Source of the DNA: Clostridium sp. KNHs205
GTDB lineage: Bacteria; Bacillota; Clostridia; Lachnospirales; Lachnospiraceae
Direction of reading: 5' to 3'
Assembly (NCBI RefSeq): GCF_000702945.1
Contig: NZ_JNLE01000003.1
Span: 3,643,501-3,707,500 of the forward strand
Length of the DNA stretch: 64,000 bases
Numbering within the stretch: the stretch's first letter is position 1; every line of letters begins with the position of its first letter. This document shows, in pieces, positions 46,001-54,796 of this stretch. A program made the translations under genes and the position numbers. The notes beneath the pieces are model-generated. The model did not search any database. It saw nothing but the letters and a program-made list of their open reading frames with translations, and had not been told where the DNA came from.

Positions 46001-46214
46001 TCCGGCAGTGGAAGACCAGGCAACTGACAGAGCCTACCGCATTGGGCAGATGAATTCAGTACATGTAATTAAACTGATAACCAAAGGTACGATAGAAGAG
46101 AAGATATATAAACTTCAGCTTAAGAAGAAAAACCTGTCTGATTCTGTAATACAGTCACAGGAGGTGTTTATTAATTCTCTTACGAAAGAAGAGCTGGAGG
46201 ATATTTTCAGCTAA
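43011..46214 (+). CDS. SWIM-domain SNF2-family helicase
   Basis: 1067 residues. The N-terminal SWIM zinc motif (Cys69-x-Cys71 ... Cys81-x-His83, CNCPEH and ACRHVV) is followed by a long SNF2-associated region (about 150-580). The two-lobed motor then has Walker A DDMGLGKT with Lys638, DEAQ at 731-734, TGTPIENSLSELWSI, and the C-lobe motifs LVFSQFTSMLSLIE, LISLKAGGTGLNLTGAD and DRAYRIGQ. Such proteins are ATP-driven DNA translocases; bacterial members are linked to recycling RNA polymerase (RapA-like) or DNA repair. It is monocistronic. Confidence 0.93.
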   Translation: MIRLSRMGIRNLAASETVYARGLQDYKQNCIVNATWSAHKNQYRITVKDTFEYQVVIQVFEDGSFDNKCNCPEHIKDNGACRHVVAALFFVLNYVERSLMEEPESPEEKLVYQILGYFNNQEDAITKGETFHIKPTLSIPNIIRNDMNAAMLSLRVGNHHYYKVQTAKKFLSDMYNKEAIIIGKEFKFLPGESKFDKQSQKILDYIMEIYEIQEGIDKLFYSRLFSKTNVMLTKNMLLRLLNLMEGMKFTLDLYGKTYEDVVFTQDNPVLNYDLSLIEDGIVMDYAEGSGVIPVMQSGELLFFKDCLYKPSKRFLNNYLPFYNNLGINKEPLMFKGQNKNKFLESVLPRITETLKLNVPKEIKDRFIVADLEPVVYLDRNKNNVHAELKFRYGTYEFNAFDNAPIDNFIIVRQPAKEENCIEFLEKLGFQPKQHGFVMRNDDEIYQFLTGSIKELAEFCELYYSETFKKIGIKTPGNMKAGLRVSNGLNLLEMDLNYEEIPGEELKDMFRSFRLKKKYYRLKDGSFINLEDENISGIWEILNNLGVAGDMNGETVNIPKSSAIYLNNVLSTSKYQVVKSDSFNRLVEAIINPNSIEYEIPKGIQAELRSYQVIGYKWLRTLSNNQLGGILADDMGLGKTLQTIVFIAAIKEIEPEKKFLIVCPSSLTYNWQDEIENFAPMLRTTVVTGNPKERQEMIENNEETDVLITSYPLIRRDINFYQKHCFHTVFIDEAQYIKNADSLNAKSVKLLEAEHRFALTGTPIENSLSELWSIFDFIMPDYLFHHARFVNQYEKPIMREEEGVLEDLNKRILPFILRRMKKDVLLELPDKVETKMLTDMLDEQKKIYMAYVENAKNEINLEIQEKGLQKSKLKILAALTRLRQICCHPGTFIENYSGGSGKLELLMEIITDCLANGHRILVFSQFTSMLSLIENELEKSNIKSFYLEGSTKVKERNEFVKRFNQGEGEVFLISLKAGGTGLNLTGADTVIHYDPWWNPAVEDQATDRAYRIGQMNSVHVIKLITKGTIEEKIYKLQLKKKNLSDSVIQSQEVFINSLTKEELEDIFS

Positions 46215-46325
46215 TATTATTTAAATAACCAATATCCAATCTGCAATTTTATATTAGTTAATATGCAGTTGCCATTAGCCAATTTAGTGATTACAGGGAA
46301 TCTTAGAGCTCCTAAAGACAAAGGA

Positions 46326-46364
46326 AGAGGGTATAACAAGTTTTATATGCTTGTTATACCCTCT
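46326..46364 (-). terminator. Terminator hairpin after the zinc-ribbon gene
   Basis: A perfect 15-bp stem, AGAGGGTATAACAAG (46326-46340) / CTTGTTATACCCTCT (46350-46364), with a 9-nt loop. It lies just past the minus-strand stop at 46377; on that strand it is followed by TCCTTTGTCTTT. It may also stop transcripts from the convergent helicase gene. Confidence 0.75.
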
Positions 46365-46376
46365 GATTACTACTGT

Positions 46377-47366
46377 TTATTCTTCATTAACTGCTTCATC
46401 AAAATGATCGTTATAGTATTCTTCCATTAATCTGTCCAGATACTTATCATCCATTTCTCCGAATTGTGTCACAACAAGAGCTTTCATTTTCTCAAGCTTC
46501 TGAAGGAATTGAACTTCTGCAGCAGCAGAACTGTTAGCAAAACTATTAACCTTTTCTTCTGTGACATTGGAATCTAACCAGTCAATAATTGCATCTGTCA
46601 AGTTATTTTCTTGACTGATTTCTTTTTCTACCTTTTTGCTCTTACTATAGGTAGTTATACCGATAATAAAGAAAGCAATAAACACAGCGCTCATAACCAG
46701 GTAAGACAACAGACCTGATATGATTGTAATTACACCCAGAGCATTTAATACAACACCAACCAGACCAAGTACAGATACTACCAGGAAAGTAACGGCAGAA
46801 GAGCTTAAATCTCTGTATTGTTCTTCTTTTTTTACATAAGTAGCAGATTCTGCAACGGCAGGTCTTGCACTTTCAAAAATTCCCTGAACTTCCTCCTGTG
46901 CGAAGAGTTCTTCTGGTATATCCTCCTCTGAGTCTTCTAAATCCTCATAAATTTCCTCAGACTCATCACCGGTAATATCATCGTAAGCAGTTTCAGTTTC
47001 CTTGATCTCGGAAGACTCCTCATTATCTGCAGTTTCTCTGACATCTTTCATTGCTGCGGCTTTTAAAGTTTTTTCCGCTTCGACAGCATAGAAAGCGTCA
47101 TACAATTTCTTAACCTGTTTCTGATCCTTTTTAAGAATCATTATAGCATAGGAAGCTTCTTCCTCTTTGTATTGATATGAAGCATTTTTAATGTTGGAGT
47201 ATTCCAGAAACTGAATAAATTTCTTTGCAAAGGATTCCTTTTTCGTATCCAGGAATTCTATGGTTTCTTCTGTCTCCTCAAGGTTGTCAACAAGTGGCAC
47301 ACCACAGGTATTGCAGGTGGTGAAGCCGTCAATATATTCTGATTTGCATTCAGGACACCAGGGCAT
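46377..47366 (-). CDS. Zinc-ribbon membrane protein of unknown function
   Basis: 329 residues. The N-terminus MPWCPECKSEYIDGFTTCNT with the next Cys gives a four-Cys zinc ribbon. A DUF2007-like segment (about 45-100) follows, then a strongly acidic linker (about 108-165), two membrane helices (about 188-208 and 214-236) and a C-terminal soluble helical region with LDSNVTEEKVNSF. It begins 30 bp after tyrS on the same strand with GGAGGTAACG before the ATG, so it is probably co-transcribed with it. The reason for that link is not evident. Confidence 0.7.
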   Translation of the reverse strand: MPWCPECKSEYIDGFTTCNTCGVPLVDNLEETEETIEFLDTKKESFAKKFIQFLEYSNIKNASYQYKEEEASYAIMILKKDQKQVKKLYDAFYAVEAEKTLKAAAMKDVRETADNEESSEIKETETAYDDITGDESEEIYEDLEDSEEDIPEELFAQEEVQGIFESARPAVAESATYVKKEEQYRDLSSSAVTFLVVSVLGLVGVVLNALGVITIISGLLSYLVMSAVFIAFFIIGITTYSKSKKVEKEISQENNLTDAIIDWLDSNVTEEKVNSFANSSAAAEVQFLQKLEKMKALVVTQFGEMDDKYLDRLMEEYYNDHFDEAVNEE

Positions 47367-47396
47367 AGACGTTACCTCCTAAGGGATAGATATTTT

Positions 47397-48632
47397 TTAT
47401 GCTTCAATTTTAAATGCATGGTATGCTTTTTTACCTTTTCTGATAAGCAGCATTCCATCGGAATCAAGGTCGTTAGCAGTAAACACTTTGTCAAATTCAA
47501 TTACTTTCTCGTCATTAACAGTTACGCCACCCTGCTGGATATTTCTTCTTGCATCAGAACGGGAGGAGGCTAATTTACCGTCTACCATAAGCGTGATTAA
47601 ATCAATACCCTGGGCAAACTGATCTTCTTTATAGAAGGTTGTAGGAATATCATCAGATTTTAATCCACCGCCAAATAATGCTTTTGAGGCTTCTCTGGCT
47701 TTAACAGCTTCTTCTTCGCCATGAACCAATTTCGTAATTTCATAAGCCAGAACATCTTTCGCATGGTTGATTTCTGCATCCTTAAGAGCACCAAGTCGGC
47801 GTACTTCATCCATAGGAAGGAAAGTAAGAAGTCCTAAGCATTCCTCAACCTTTACATCCTCAATGTTTCTCCAGTATTGATAGAACTCATAAGGGGAGGT
47901 CTTGGCAGGATCTAACCAAACGGCACCTTTCATGGTTTTACCCATTTTGATACCTTCGCTGGTGGTTAAGAGTTTAAAGGTAAGACCGAAAGCAGGCTTT
48001 TGTTCTTTTCTGCGGATTAAGTCTACACCGCCTAAGATATTGGACCACTGGTCATTACCACCAAGCTGTAGCGTACAGTTATACATTTGATTTAGCTTTA
48101 AGAAGTCGTAAGACTGCATAATCATGTAGTTGAATTCGAAGAAGGTAAGACCTTTCTCCATTCTCTGCTTATAGCATTCTGCTGTTAGCATCTTATTAAC
48201 GGAGAAGTGTACACCAACCTCTCTTAAGAATTCTACATAGTTAAGATTTAACAGCCAGTCCGCATTATTTGCAAGGATTGCATTGTCGTTATCGAAATCG
48301 ATAAATTGTGAAAGCTGTTTATAGAAGCAATCCGCGTTATGCTGAATAGTTTCTTTGGTCATAATGGAACGCATGTCGGATTTACCGGATGGGTCACCGA
48401 TCATTGTGGTTCCGCCGCCTAATAAAGCAATAGGTTTGTGTCCGGCACGCTGCATATGCATCATAGCCATTACGGTTAAAAAGTGTCCTGCTGTTAAACT
48501 GTCTGCCGTTGCATCAAAGCCTATATAAAAGGTTACTTTTTCCTTCCCTAATAATTCTCTTATTTCCTGTTCGTGGGTAGTTTGTTCGATAAACCCACGC
48601 TCCAATAAAATATCATAAACATTCTCTGACAT
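47397..48632 (-). CDS. tyrS: Tyrosyl-tRNA synthetase
   Basis: 411 residues. Class I signature: [16 protein letters not shown] (HIGH-type) and [12 protein letters not shown] (KMSKS-type). Tyrosine pocket residues lie in [17 protein letters not shown] and [16 protein letters not shown]-terminal S4 RNA-binding domain is present ([20 protein letters not shown]). It charges tRNA-Tyr. Unlike leuS, no T-box was found in its leader; a plain promoter (48693-48665) lies 30-60 bp upstream. Confidence 0.97.
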   Translation of the reverse strand: MSENVYDILLERGFIEQTTHEQEIRELLGKEKVTFYIGFDATADSLTAGHFLTVMAMMHMQRAGHKPIALLGGGTTMIGDPSGKSDMRSIMTKETIQHNADCFYKQLSQFIDFDNDNAILANNADWLLNLNYVEFLREVGVHFSVNKMLTAECYKQRMEKGLTFFEFNYMIMQSYDFLKLNQMYNCTLQLGGNDQWSNILGGVDLIRRKEQKPAFGLTFKLLTTSEGIKMGKTMKGAVWLDPAKTSPYEFYQYWRNIEDVKVEECLGLLTFLPMDEVRRLGALKDAEINHAKDVLAYEITKLVHGEEEAVKAREASKALFGGGLKSDDIPTTFYKEDQFAQGIDLITLMVDGKLASSRSDARRNIQQGGVTVNDEKVIEFDKVFTANDLDSDGMLLIRKGKKAYHAFKIEA

Positions 48633-48664
48633 TTTATATATTCCTCCTTTAAGTAATTAGTAAC

Positions 48665-48693
48665 ATTATATATGAAAAGAAGGAGATTTTCAA
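48665..48693 (-). promoter_or_regulatory. Promoter for tyrS
   Basis: Minus strand TTGAAA (48693-48688), 17-bp spacer, TATAAT (48670-48665). Confidence 0.75.
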
Positions 48694-48908
48694 TTGTTTC
48701 AAGGCTTGTATTAAGATAAATTCACAAATTGCCTTATAATTATGCTCCTGCATGTACATATAAGCAGCAGGTTTTCATGATTATCAAACAATTTAATAAA
48801 ACGCTGAATCAAGATTTTATCCCCTTTCAACTGTAGGAACGCCTTATATCCAAGCTTTTTTTCCTGCTAAATGAAAACTAACAGTCAGCATATATAGTAT
48901 ATTTTGTA

Positions 48909-49139
48909 TTGACTTTGCCGCTGAATTTGTTATAGTTTATTTATATGTAAAGTATTTTAGACATAACGGCATTTGTTTGAAACATTAGAAAAGCTAAAGC
49001 CAGATATACAACAGGTTTGTAATCCGGTATTATTAGTAAAGCAAAAGCCGGATTTAAAATTGGATGTTAACAAAAGCAGATAGATGGAAATAGAATAATT
49101 TCCACTTCTGATTTGAGTGCGCAAAGGTGCGATTGGAGG
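48909..49139 (+). promoter_or_regulatory. Promoter and structured leader of the GH43 gene
   Basis: TTGACT (48909-48914), 16-bp spacer, TATAGT (48931-48936). The roughly 200-nt leader holds stems AATCCGG/CCGGATT (about 49020-49055), TGGAAAT/ATTTCCA (about 49085-49104) and a fourth copy of the hairpin element, AGTGCGCAAAGGTGCG (49116-49131), running into the Shine-Dalgarno TTGGAGG. Confidence 0.55.
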
Positions 49140-49144
49140 ATAAA

Positions 49145-50956
49145 ATGGAAAAGGCATACAAAGGCTACCTGTTTGTTCATTTTACAGGAGAGCATGAGAA
49201 TGGGGAACAGATATATTTTTCTGTCAGTGAAGACGGTTTACACTGGAAAGATTTGAATAGGAACAGACCGGTACTTACTTCAAATGCAGGTGAAAAAGGG
49301 GCAAGGGATCCTTTTATTATTCGTTCTGCAGAGGGAGATAAATATTATATCATCGCTACAGACCTTAGAATAGCAAACGGTAAGGGCTGGGAAGTTGCAC
49401 AGTATTCCGGCAGCAGAAACATTCTAATATGGGAATCCGAAGACCTTGTTAACTGGGCCGAGCCGCGTATGGTGGAGGTAGGGTTACCGGAAGCCGGCTG
49501 TGTATGGGCACCGGAAGCAATATATAATGATAAGACCGGAGAATATCTGGTATTCTGGGCTTCCATGGTAAGAGAAGCAGGAGAAGCTAAGGCAAAACAA
49601 AGAATATACTGTTCCTTAACAAAGGATTTTATAACCTTTACAAAAGCAGTGAAATACATTGAAAAAGACAATCATGTAATCGATACCACAATCATCAAAG
49701 ACAAAGAGTATTATTACCGTATATCAAAAGATGAGACTACCAAGAACATAACCATGGACAAGTGTCCGGATCTGATCGATGGTCCTTTTACCCCGGTTGC
49801 TTCCGAAGCACTTGATAATATCTTTGGTGTGGAAGGTCCCGCAGCTTTTCCTATTAACGGCTCAGATGAGTGGTGCCTGATGGTTGATCAGTTTGCTACC
49901 AATGGCGGTTATATGCCTTTATTTACCAAGGACTTTGCAAGGGGAGACTTCAGGACTTTAAAGACAGAAGAATACCATATGGGAGCTAACAAGAAAAGGC
50001 ATGGTTCTATCCTTAATCTGACAGCAGAAGAGTATGAACAGCTTATAAAGACCTATGATTGTGCTAACCCGGTATTAGATGGGTTATACGCTGATCCTGA
50101 TATGCTTAAAGCCGGTGACAGGTATTATCTTTATCCTACCAGCGACGGTTTTACCGGATGGTCAGGGACAAAATTCAAAGTATTTTCATCCATAGATAAG
50201 GTCAACTGGACGGACGAAGGTGTAATTATAGATGTAGCCTCAGAGCAGGTTCCCTGGTCTGTAGGAAGTGCCTGGGCACCTGCCATTGCAGAAAGAAACG
50301 GAAAATACTATTATTACTTCTGTGCCAAAAGAACAGACAATGTATCCTGTATCGGCGTTGCGGTAGCAAGTCATCCTGCCGGACCTTTTACTGCACAGTC
50401 AGAGCCTTTGATTACACCAGAAGTCTTGGCAGCGGAAGATATTTCAATTAGTCAGACTATTGATCCTTCTATTTTTACAGAGGAGGATGGCAGTGCATAT
50501 ATTCTATTAGGGAATGGCGGCGCTGTTATTGCGCAGCTGGGTGAAGACATGATAAGCCTGGTACCTGGAACTATAAAGGAACTGGAAGGTGCCTATGATT
50601 TCAGAGAAGCTATTATGGCAGTTAAAAGAGACGGAATTTATCATTTCACCTGGTCCTGTGACGATACCGGAAGTGAAAACTATCATGTAAATTATGGTAT
50701 AGCTTCGAGCATTTATGGTCCTATTGAATACAAATATCCAATTCTTACAAAGGATGCAGATAAGGGTATTCTGGGAACCGGTCATCATATCATCTTTAAG
50801 GAACCGGACAAGGATGAGTACCTTATTGCTTATCACAGATTCTGCACACCACTTGGACAGCATCCCGGAGAAGAGGGATATAATCGTGAGACCTGCCTTG
50901 ACAGACTGGAGTTCAGTGAAGAGGGATTTATAAAGCCGGTAAAAGTTACGAAATAA
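49145..50956 (+). CDS. Double GH43 glycoside hydrolase
   Basis: 603 residues from ATG 49145 (TTGGAGGA upstream; the longer frame from 49127 overlaps that site). No signal peptide. Two five-bladed beta-propeller units of the GH43 type lie in tandem: the first (about 1-300) has GARDPFIIRS and GCVWAPEAIYN; the second (about 305-600) has LDGLYADPDML, GSAWAPAIAERNGKYYYYF, a conserved TIDPSIF segment and LGTGHHIIFK. GH43 enzymes remove arabinose or xylose from plant polysaccharides; this one should act on imported oligosaccharides. Both units keep an early Asp; full catalytic competence of each was not verified. Confidence 0.85.
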   Translation: MEKAYKGYLFVHFTGEHENGEQIYFSVSEDGLHWKDLNRNRPVLTSNAGEKGARDPFIIRSAEGDKYYIIATDLRIANGKGWEVAQYSGSRNILIWESEDLVNWAEPRMVEVGLPEAGCVWAPEAIYNDKTGEYLVFWASMVREAGEAKAKQRIYCSLTKDFITFTKAVKYIEKDNHVIDTTIIKDKEYYYRISKDETTKNITMDKCPDLIDGPFTPVASEALDNIFGVEGPAAFPINGSDEWCLMVDQFATNGGYMPLFTKDFARGDFRTLKTEEYHMGANKKRHGSILNLTAEEYEQLIKTYDCANPVLDGLYADPDMLKAGDRYYLYPTSDGFTGWSGTKFKVFSSIDKVNWTDEGVIIDVASEQVPWSVGSAWAPAIAERNGKYYYYFCAKRTDNVSCIGVAVASHPAGPFTAQSEPLITPEVLAAEDISISQTIDPSIFTEEDGSAYILLGNGGAVIAQLGEDMISLVPGTIKELEGAYDFREAIMAVKRDGIYHFTWSCDDTGSENYHVNYGIASSIYGPIEYKYPILTKDADKGILGTGHHIIFKEPDKDEYLIAYHRFCTPLGQHPGEEGYNRETCLDRLEFSEEGFIKPVKVTK

Positions 50957-50989
50957 GGGTAGAAAAAAGGCTATATAATAAATATATTA

Positions 50990-51031
50990 AAGACCGCGTC
51001 AGCCATATATGGTTTTCGCGGTCTTATTTTT
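50990..51031 (+). terminator. Intrinsic terminator after the GH43 gene; intron target
   Basis: AAGACCGCG (50990-50998) pairs with CGCGGTCTT (51017-51025), followed by ATTTTT. The group II intron begins immediately after it. Confidence 0.92.
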
Positions 51032-52885
51032 GTGTGCCCGCCATGGGCGGGCTCTTAAGGGTGCAAGTCCCTAGCACACCCAGATAGTGGGAAGTGTATA
51101 GTTGAACAGCAAGGGTGTAAACCGTGAGGTTTAATCTGAAAGAAGCTGTAGACAAACCTCTGGTCTGACGAACAGAAATCGCATAAAAGGCTGGGTTCCG
51201 AGAGATAAGCTTGCAAAATGAAGCAAAGTCTAATAACTATCACATTTGTAGGAACAAAGTAAATGCGGCAGATATATGGAGGGAAAGAGTTCGTACCTTA
51301 CGCGGGGAGGTCTCACAGCGGTTTCATCAGCCGAGTAACAACGAACTGTGAGAAGTCAGCATAGCCCATAGTAGTGAAGAAGTCTCTGTAATGGGGATGG
51401 AGCGAAGGGGTGAACAATTAATCAGTTGAAGTAGGTTCCGACTTGTAGCCAAAAGCAACATCTGTCGATAACGTCAAAGATGGCAGAGGCAAACGGGACA
51501 GAAAGGAAACAACGCATGGACACAAGTAGTCTAATGGAGCAGATATTAAGCAAAGATAATCTTAATACAGCATATCTGCAAGTCGTACGAAACAAAGGTG
51601 CCGCAGGAGTAGACGGAATGGAGTATACAGAACTGGGTGAGTACCTTTCGCAGAACGGCGAAATCATCAAGGAGCAGTTGCGGACGAGAAAATATAAACC
51701 GCAACCAGTAAGACGTGTGGAGATACCAAAACCAGAAGGAGGAGTCAGAAACCTAGGTGTACCAACGGTAACAGACAGATTTGTCCAGCAGGCAGTAACA
51801 CAGGTGCTCACTCCAATCTTTGAGAAACACTTTCACGACCACAGCTATGGTTTCAGACCCAATCGGTGTGCACAGCAAGCAGTCCTGACAGCATTAGAAA
51901 TGATGAATGAGGGACACAGCTGGATTGTCGATATTGACCTTGAAAAGTTCTTTGACACAGTAAATCATGACAAGCTGATGACGATTATCGGAAGAACAAT
52001 TGAGGATGGAGACGTTATTTCTATCATTCGAAAATTCTTAGTCAGCGGAGTCATGATTGATGATGAGTATGAGGACTCCATTATTGGAACACCACAAGGA
52101 GGAAATATATCACCGCTGTTGGCAAATATCATGCTTAATGAACTGGATAAGGAAATGGAACAAAGAAGTCTGGATTTTGTAAGATACGCTGATGATTGTA
52201 TTATCATGGTCGGAAGTGAACTGGCAGCAAACCGAGTAATGAAAAGCATTTCAAAATTTATAGAAAAAATACTTGGATTAAAAGTAAATGTCAGCAAGAG
52301 CAAGGTGGATAAGCCGAAAGGTATCAAGTATCTTGGATTTGGATTTTATTATGACTCATTTGCCAAGCAATATAAAGCCAAACCACACGCAAAGTCAGTA
52401 GCGAAGTTCAAGGCAAGAATGAAGCAGTTAACTTGTCGAAGTTGGGGAGTCGGTAACGATTATAAAGTGAAGAAACTGAATCAGCTTATTCGAGGATGGA
52501 TAAACTATTTCAAAATCGGGAGCATGAAGAAACTGTGTGGAATACTGGATAAGAGTATGAGATTTCGACTTCGTATGTGTATCTGGAAACACTGGAAAAC
52601 CCCACAGAACAGAGCGAAGAACCTTATTAAGCTCGGTATTAGTCGCGCATGGGCATTCTCAACAGCATACACAGGTGCTAGAATTGCGTTTGTATGTCAG
52701 AGAGGTGCAATGAATGTAGCGATAACAAAAGAGAGACTAACCCGATTTGGATTAGTCTCAATGTTAGATTACTATTCTGAAAAGTGTACTTGTTAAGTTG
52801 ATTGAACCGCCGCTTGCGGAACCGCATGAGCGGTGGTGTGAGAGGTCGAAAATTTCTCAACTAGAGAAATTTTCTCCTACTCGAT
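51032..52885 (+). mobile_element. Group II (IIC-type) intron
   Basis: The 5' end GTGTGCCCGCCATGGGCGGG fits the GUGYG consensus. About 480 nt of structured RNA precede the reverse-transcriptase gene. After it comes a domain V-like hairpin: GAACCGCCGCTTGCGG, then ACCGCATGAGCGGTGGTGTG, AGAGGTCG and an A-rich stem, ending CTCCTACTCGAT near 52885. Insertion right behind a terminator stem-loop, and a maturase without an endonuclease domain, are hallmarks of subgroup IIC. Exact ends are accurate to a few bases. Confidence 0.9.
51516..52796 (+). CDS. ltrA: Group II intron reverse transcriptase/maturase
   Basis: 426 residues from ATG 51516 (AGGAAAC upstream; the frame opens at 51480). Reverse-transcriptase blocks are intact: NKGAAGVDGMEY, GFRPNRCAQQAVLTAL, VDIDLEKFFDTVNHDKLM, GTPQGGNISPLLANIMLNEL and the catalytic FVRYADDCIIM. 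The maturase domain X follows (LIRGWINYFKIGSMKKL, LRMCIWKHWKTPQNRAKNL). No HNH endonuclease domain is present. The protein splices the intron RNA and copies it at new sites; the frame is undamaged, so the element may be active. Confidence 0.95.
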   Translation: MDTSSLMEQILSKDNLNTAYLQVVRNKGAAGVDGMEYTELGEYLSQNGEIIKEQLRTRKYKPQPVRRVEIPKPEGGVRNLGVPTVTDRFVQQAVTQVLTPIFEKHFHDHSYGFRPNRCAQQAVLTALEMMNEGHSWIVDIDLEKFFDTVNHDKLMTIIGRTIEDGDVISIIRKFLVSGVMIDDEYEDSIIGTPQGGNISPLLANIMLNELDKEMEQRSLDFVRYADDCIIMVGSELAANRVMKSISKFIEKILGLKVNVSKSKVDKPKGIKYLGFGFYYDSFAKQYKAKPHAKSVAKFKARMKQLTCRSWGVGNDYKVKKLNQLIRGWINYFKIGSMKKLCGILDKSMRFRLRMCIWKHWKTPQNRAKNLIKLGISRAWAFSTAYTGARIAFVCQRGAMNVAITKERLTRFGLVSMLDYYSEKCTC

Positions 52886-52910
52886 TATTAAATATTATTT
52901 TTATTAAATA

Positions 52911-53465
52911 TTATAGGCTTTCTTTTCGGTTGATCTTTAATAATGCCGGTAATCTTGTAAGTACAAAATAAAGCATAGCAACATCAATGGGGAGCATGAT
53001 GATACTCTTTAATGCTCTCATGGGTAAGAGCGCAAGGAATGCCTGACCGTAAAGGTCTGAGAGCCAATAAGTACTTAACAGGATATCAACACAAATTACA
53101 AGTATTACTTTGATGAATGCAATCCTCTTAATTGTGATCCTTTTACGGTAGAAACCAAAACCATAAATTAACCCGGTAATAATTGCATTAATGGTAAAAC
53201 CGGGATAAAAGGGTCCTTTCGGTGCCAGAATGTAATTGAGTATATCGCTTAACGCACCCAAAATGCTTCCTGCAACAGGGCCAAAGAGCATACTGCCTAA
53301 GGCTATGGGCAGATAATTGAAGCTGATACGTATAAACTGACCTAACATTACGGTACCTAAAAGTCCTAAAACAACACAAATAGCCAGCAATAAAGAGCAG
53401 GTTATCAGAGTATTCAGCTTCTTGAGTTCCTGTGAAGATTCTTTCAATGTCTTAAAAATGAACAT
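52911..53465 (-). CDS. folT: Folate-specific ECF transporter S component
   Basis: 184 residues from ATG 53465 with AAAGGAGGT just upstream; the ORF could extend to 53495 but that crosses the ribosome site. Six membrane helices. Family blocks: IRISFNYLPIALGSMLFGPV, GSILGALSDILNYILAPKGP, FYPGFTINAIITGLIYG and LLPMRALKSIIMLPIDVAML. With the shared ECF module it imports folates. It is controlled by the THF riboswitch upstream. Confidence 0.93.
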   Translation of the reverse strand: MFIFKTLKESSQELKKLNTLITCSLLLAICVVLGLLGTVMLGQFIRISFNYLPIALGSMLFGPVAGSILGALSDILNYILAPKGPFYPGFTINAIITGLIYGFGFYRKRITIKRIAFIKVILVICVDILLSTYWLSDLYGQAFLALLPMRALKSIIMLPIDVAMLYFVLTRLPALLKINRKESL

Positions 53466-53532
53466 AGTACTACCTCCTTTTCTTAATAGTCGCAAAAACT
53501 TATGCTACATTGAGAAGGCAGAACCTGTCATG

Positions 53533-53633
53533 TAGCAGCGGGATGCGAATTTCGTACCGCAAGTTTTACCTTTTCGTCCACCGGACAACTCCCCGTTCCG
53601 ATGACACTTAACGCACGAAATCCTACTCTGCTA
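53533..53633 (-). promoter_or_regulatory. THF (tetrahydrofolate) riboswitch
   Basis: Read on the minus strand: AGCAGAGTAGGATTTCGTGC, GTTAAGTG, CGGGGAGTTG, GGACGAAAAGG and a closing CGCATCCCGCTGCT, matching the THF riboswitch core (AGAGUAG, GCGUUAAGUG, GGGA, GACGAAAAG, CGC-UCCGCU). The promoter TTGCCT-17 bp-TATAGT lies at 53684-53656. Downstream, TGCTACAT/ATGTAGCA followed by AAGTTTTT forms a likely terminator whose left arm overlaps the 3' side of the aptamer's closing stem. Confidence 0.92.
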
Positions 53634-53655
53634 TATTTGTTTTTGACTTGAAGAT

Positions 53656-53684
53656 ACTATATCAGAAAAACCTATTGCAGGCAA
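53656..53684 (-). promoter_or_regulatory. Promoter of the riboswitch-folT transcript
   Basis: Minus strand TTGCCT (53684-53679), 17-bp spacer, TATAGT (53661-53656), about 22 bp before the aptamer's first base. Nothing recognisable lies between it and the gene at 53955. Confidence 0.65.
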
Positions 53685-53954
53685 TAGATAATATTCTAAA
53701 AATTCCAGGTTTACCGATAGAAGTTCTATGTAAAATAACGATTAGCAACAGTTATAATATAAGACACCAACCATAGTTATAAGCTAAAGCATATTTTTAA
53801 GGAAGTTAGATACTTTCTGTTCTAAGATAGTCACCATAAGGAATACAATGTTCTAGGCTGGATGAACTCTAGAAAGCGTTTATAAAAAAATGGACTAAAA
53901 CGCTGTACTAGCCCTAAACAGTGGTTTGGCATTCTTATAAGAAAGGATGAGGAT

Positions 53955-54344
53955 ATGGATAAACAGGAAGAATTTATGATCCCTAACAGAGCGGAGTACA
54001 TAAAATTAGCAAGAGAAAGTTGTTCAAGAAATCAATCTGGGAACTTAAATGGAAAAGTACATACGGCATATAAGAACAAGGAAAAGCTGATGCGGGAAGA
54101 ATTCTATCCGGCCGGAGTTGACGTACCAACCGACAGGCCCGGACAGACAGTTAATATGAAACTCTTCCTGGTTCGTCTGATTTGCGCATGTTTACTGTTT
54201 CTAACAGTAATTCTAATGGATCAGTTTGATTTTAGTATCAAGGAAGTAAATGTTAAGCAAATTGAAGAACTGGTTTCTGATAATGTTGGGGTGGAAGAGG
54301 CACAGAATTTCTTTGTCACTTTCCTGGATAAATTACGCCAGTAG
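53955..54344 (+). CDS. Single-pass membrane protein, unknown
   Basis: 129 residues with AAAGGATGAGG before the ATG. A polar, Lys/Arg-rich N-terminal half (about 1-70) is followed by one membrane segment (about 72-90, MKLFLVRLICACLLFLTVIL) and a C-terminal outside part with KQIEELVSDNVGVEEAQNF. The type recurs in Lachnospiraceae next to radical SAM TIGR03960 genes as far as I recall, but its function is unknown. A strong terminator follows. Confidence 0.65.
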   Translation: MDKQEEFMIPNRAEYIKLARESCSRNQSGNLNGKVHTAYKNKEKLMREEFYPAGVDVPTDRPGQTVNMKLFLVRLICACLLFLTVILMDQFDFSIKEVNVKQIEELVSDNVGVEEAQNFFVTFLDKLRQ

Positions 54345-54406
54345 ATTATTTCTAAAAATAAGTATTTTGCTATAATTAATATACTTTATTCAAGGCAAAA
54401 GTCAAA

Positions 54407-54449
54407 GGAAAGGCAGCTGTATATAGTCAGGTCTGCCTTCCCTTTTTTT
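54407..54449 (+). terminator. Intrinsic terminator
   Basis: GGAAAGGCAG pairs with CTGCCTTCC with one bulge, followed by a run of seven T. Confidence 0.85.
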
Positions 54450-54796
54450 ATTCATTTTCATTCAATGTTCCATTTTACCAGTGTTTAAAATAGATTGTAT
54501 TTTTACAAGTCATAGTCTATAATGGTTTGTAAGCTATAAACAGCACATTGATTCACATAATTATATTATGTAAACCAATGTGTTTTTCTAAGAAAAGAGT
54601 GAATGAAAATTTATTATTGAAAGGCTGCCATACTAAAATTCTTTCGCTCTTATTATTTATGGCAGTGTTGCTGGTATATCGGCGATATGCAGTAGGTGTA
54701 AGGTTGAAATATAATTTCAAACCGCATATTTGTGCCTGCGAAATCCCCAGCACAAATTCTGATGCACAAAATGCATGTAAAGGAATGGAGAATAAA

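Noticed and set aside
48633-48900. Possible T-box upstream of tyrS
   Set aside because: No GGTGGTACCGCG-type sequence on the minus strand, and a plain promoter lies within 60 bp of the start.
51480-51515. Extra 12 codons at the start of the intron protein
   Set aside because: The ATG at 51516 has a ribosome-site-like AGGAAAC and fits the usual start of class C intron proteins.
54548-54796. 83-codon upstream extension of the radical SAM gene
   Set aside because: No ribosome site at its start, unlike any family N-terminus, and it begins just after a terminator; the ATG at 54797 fits the family.
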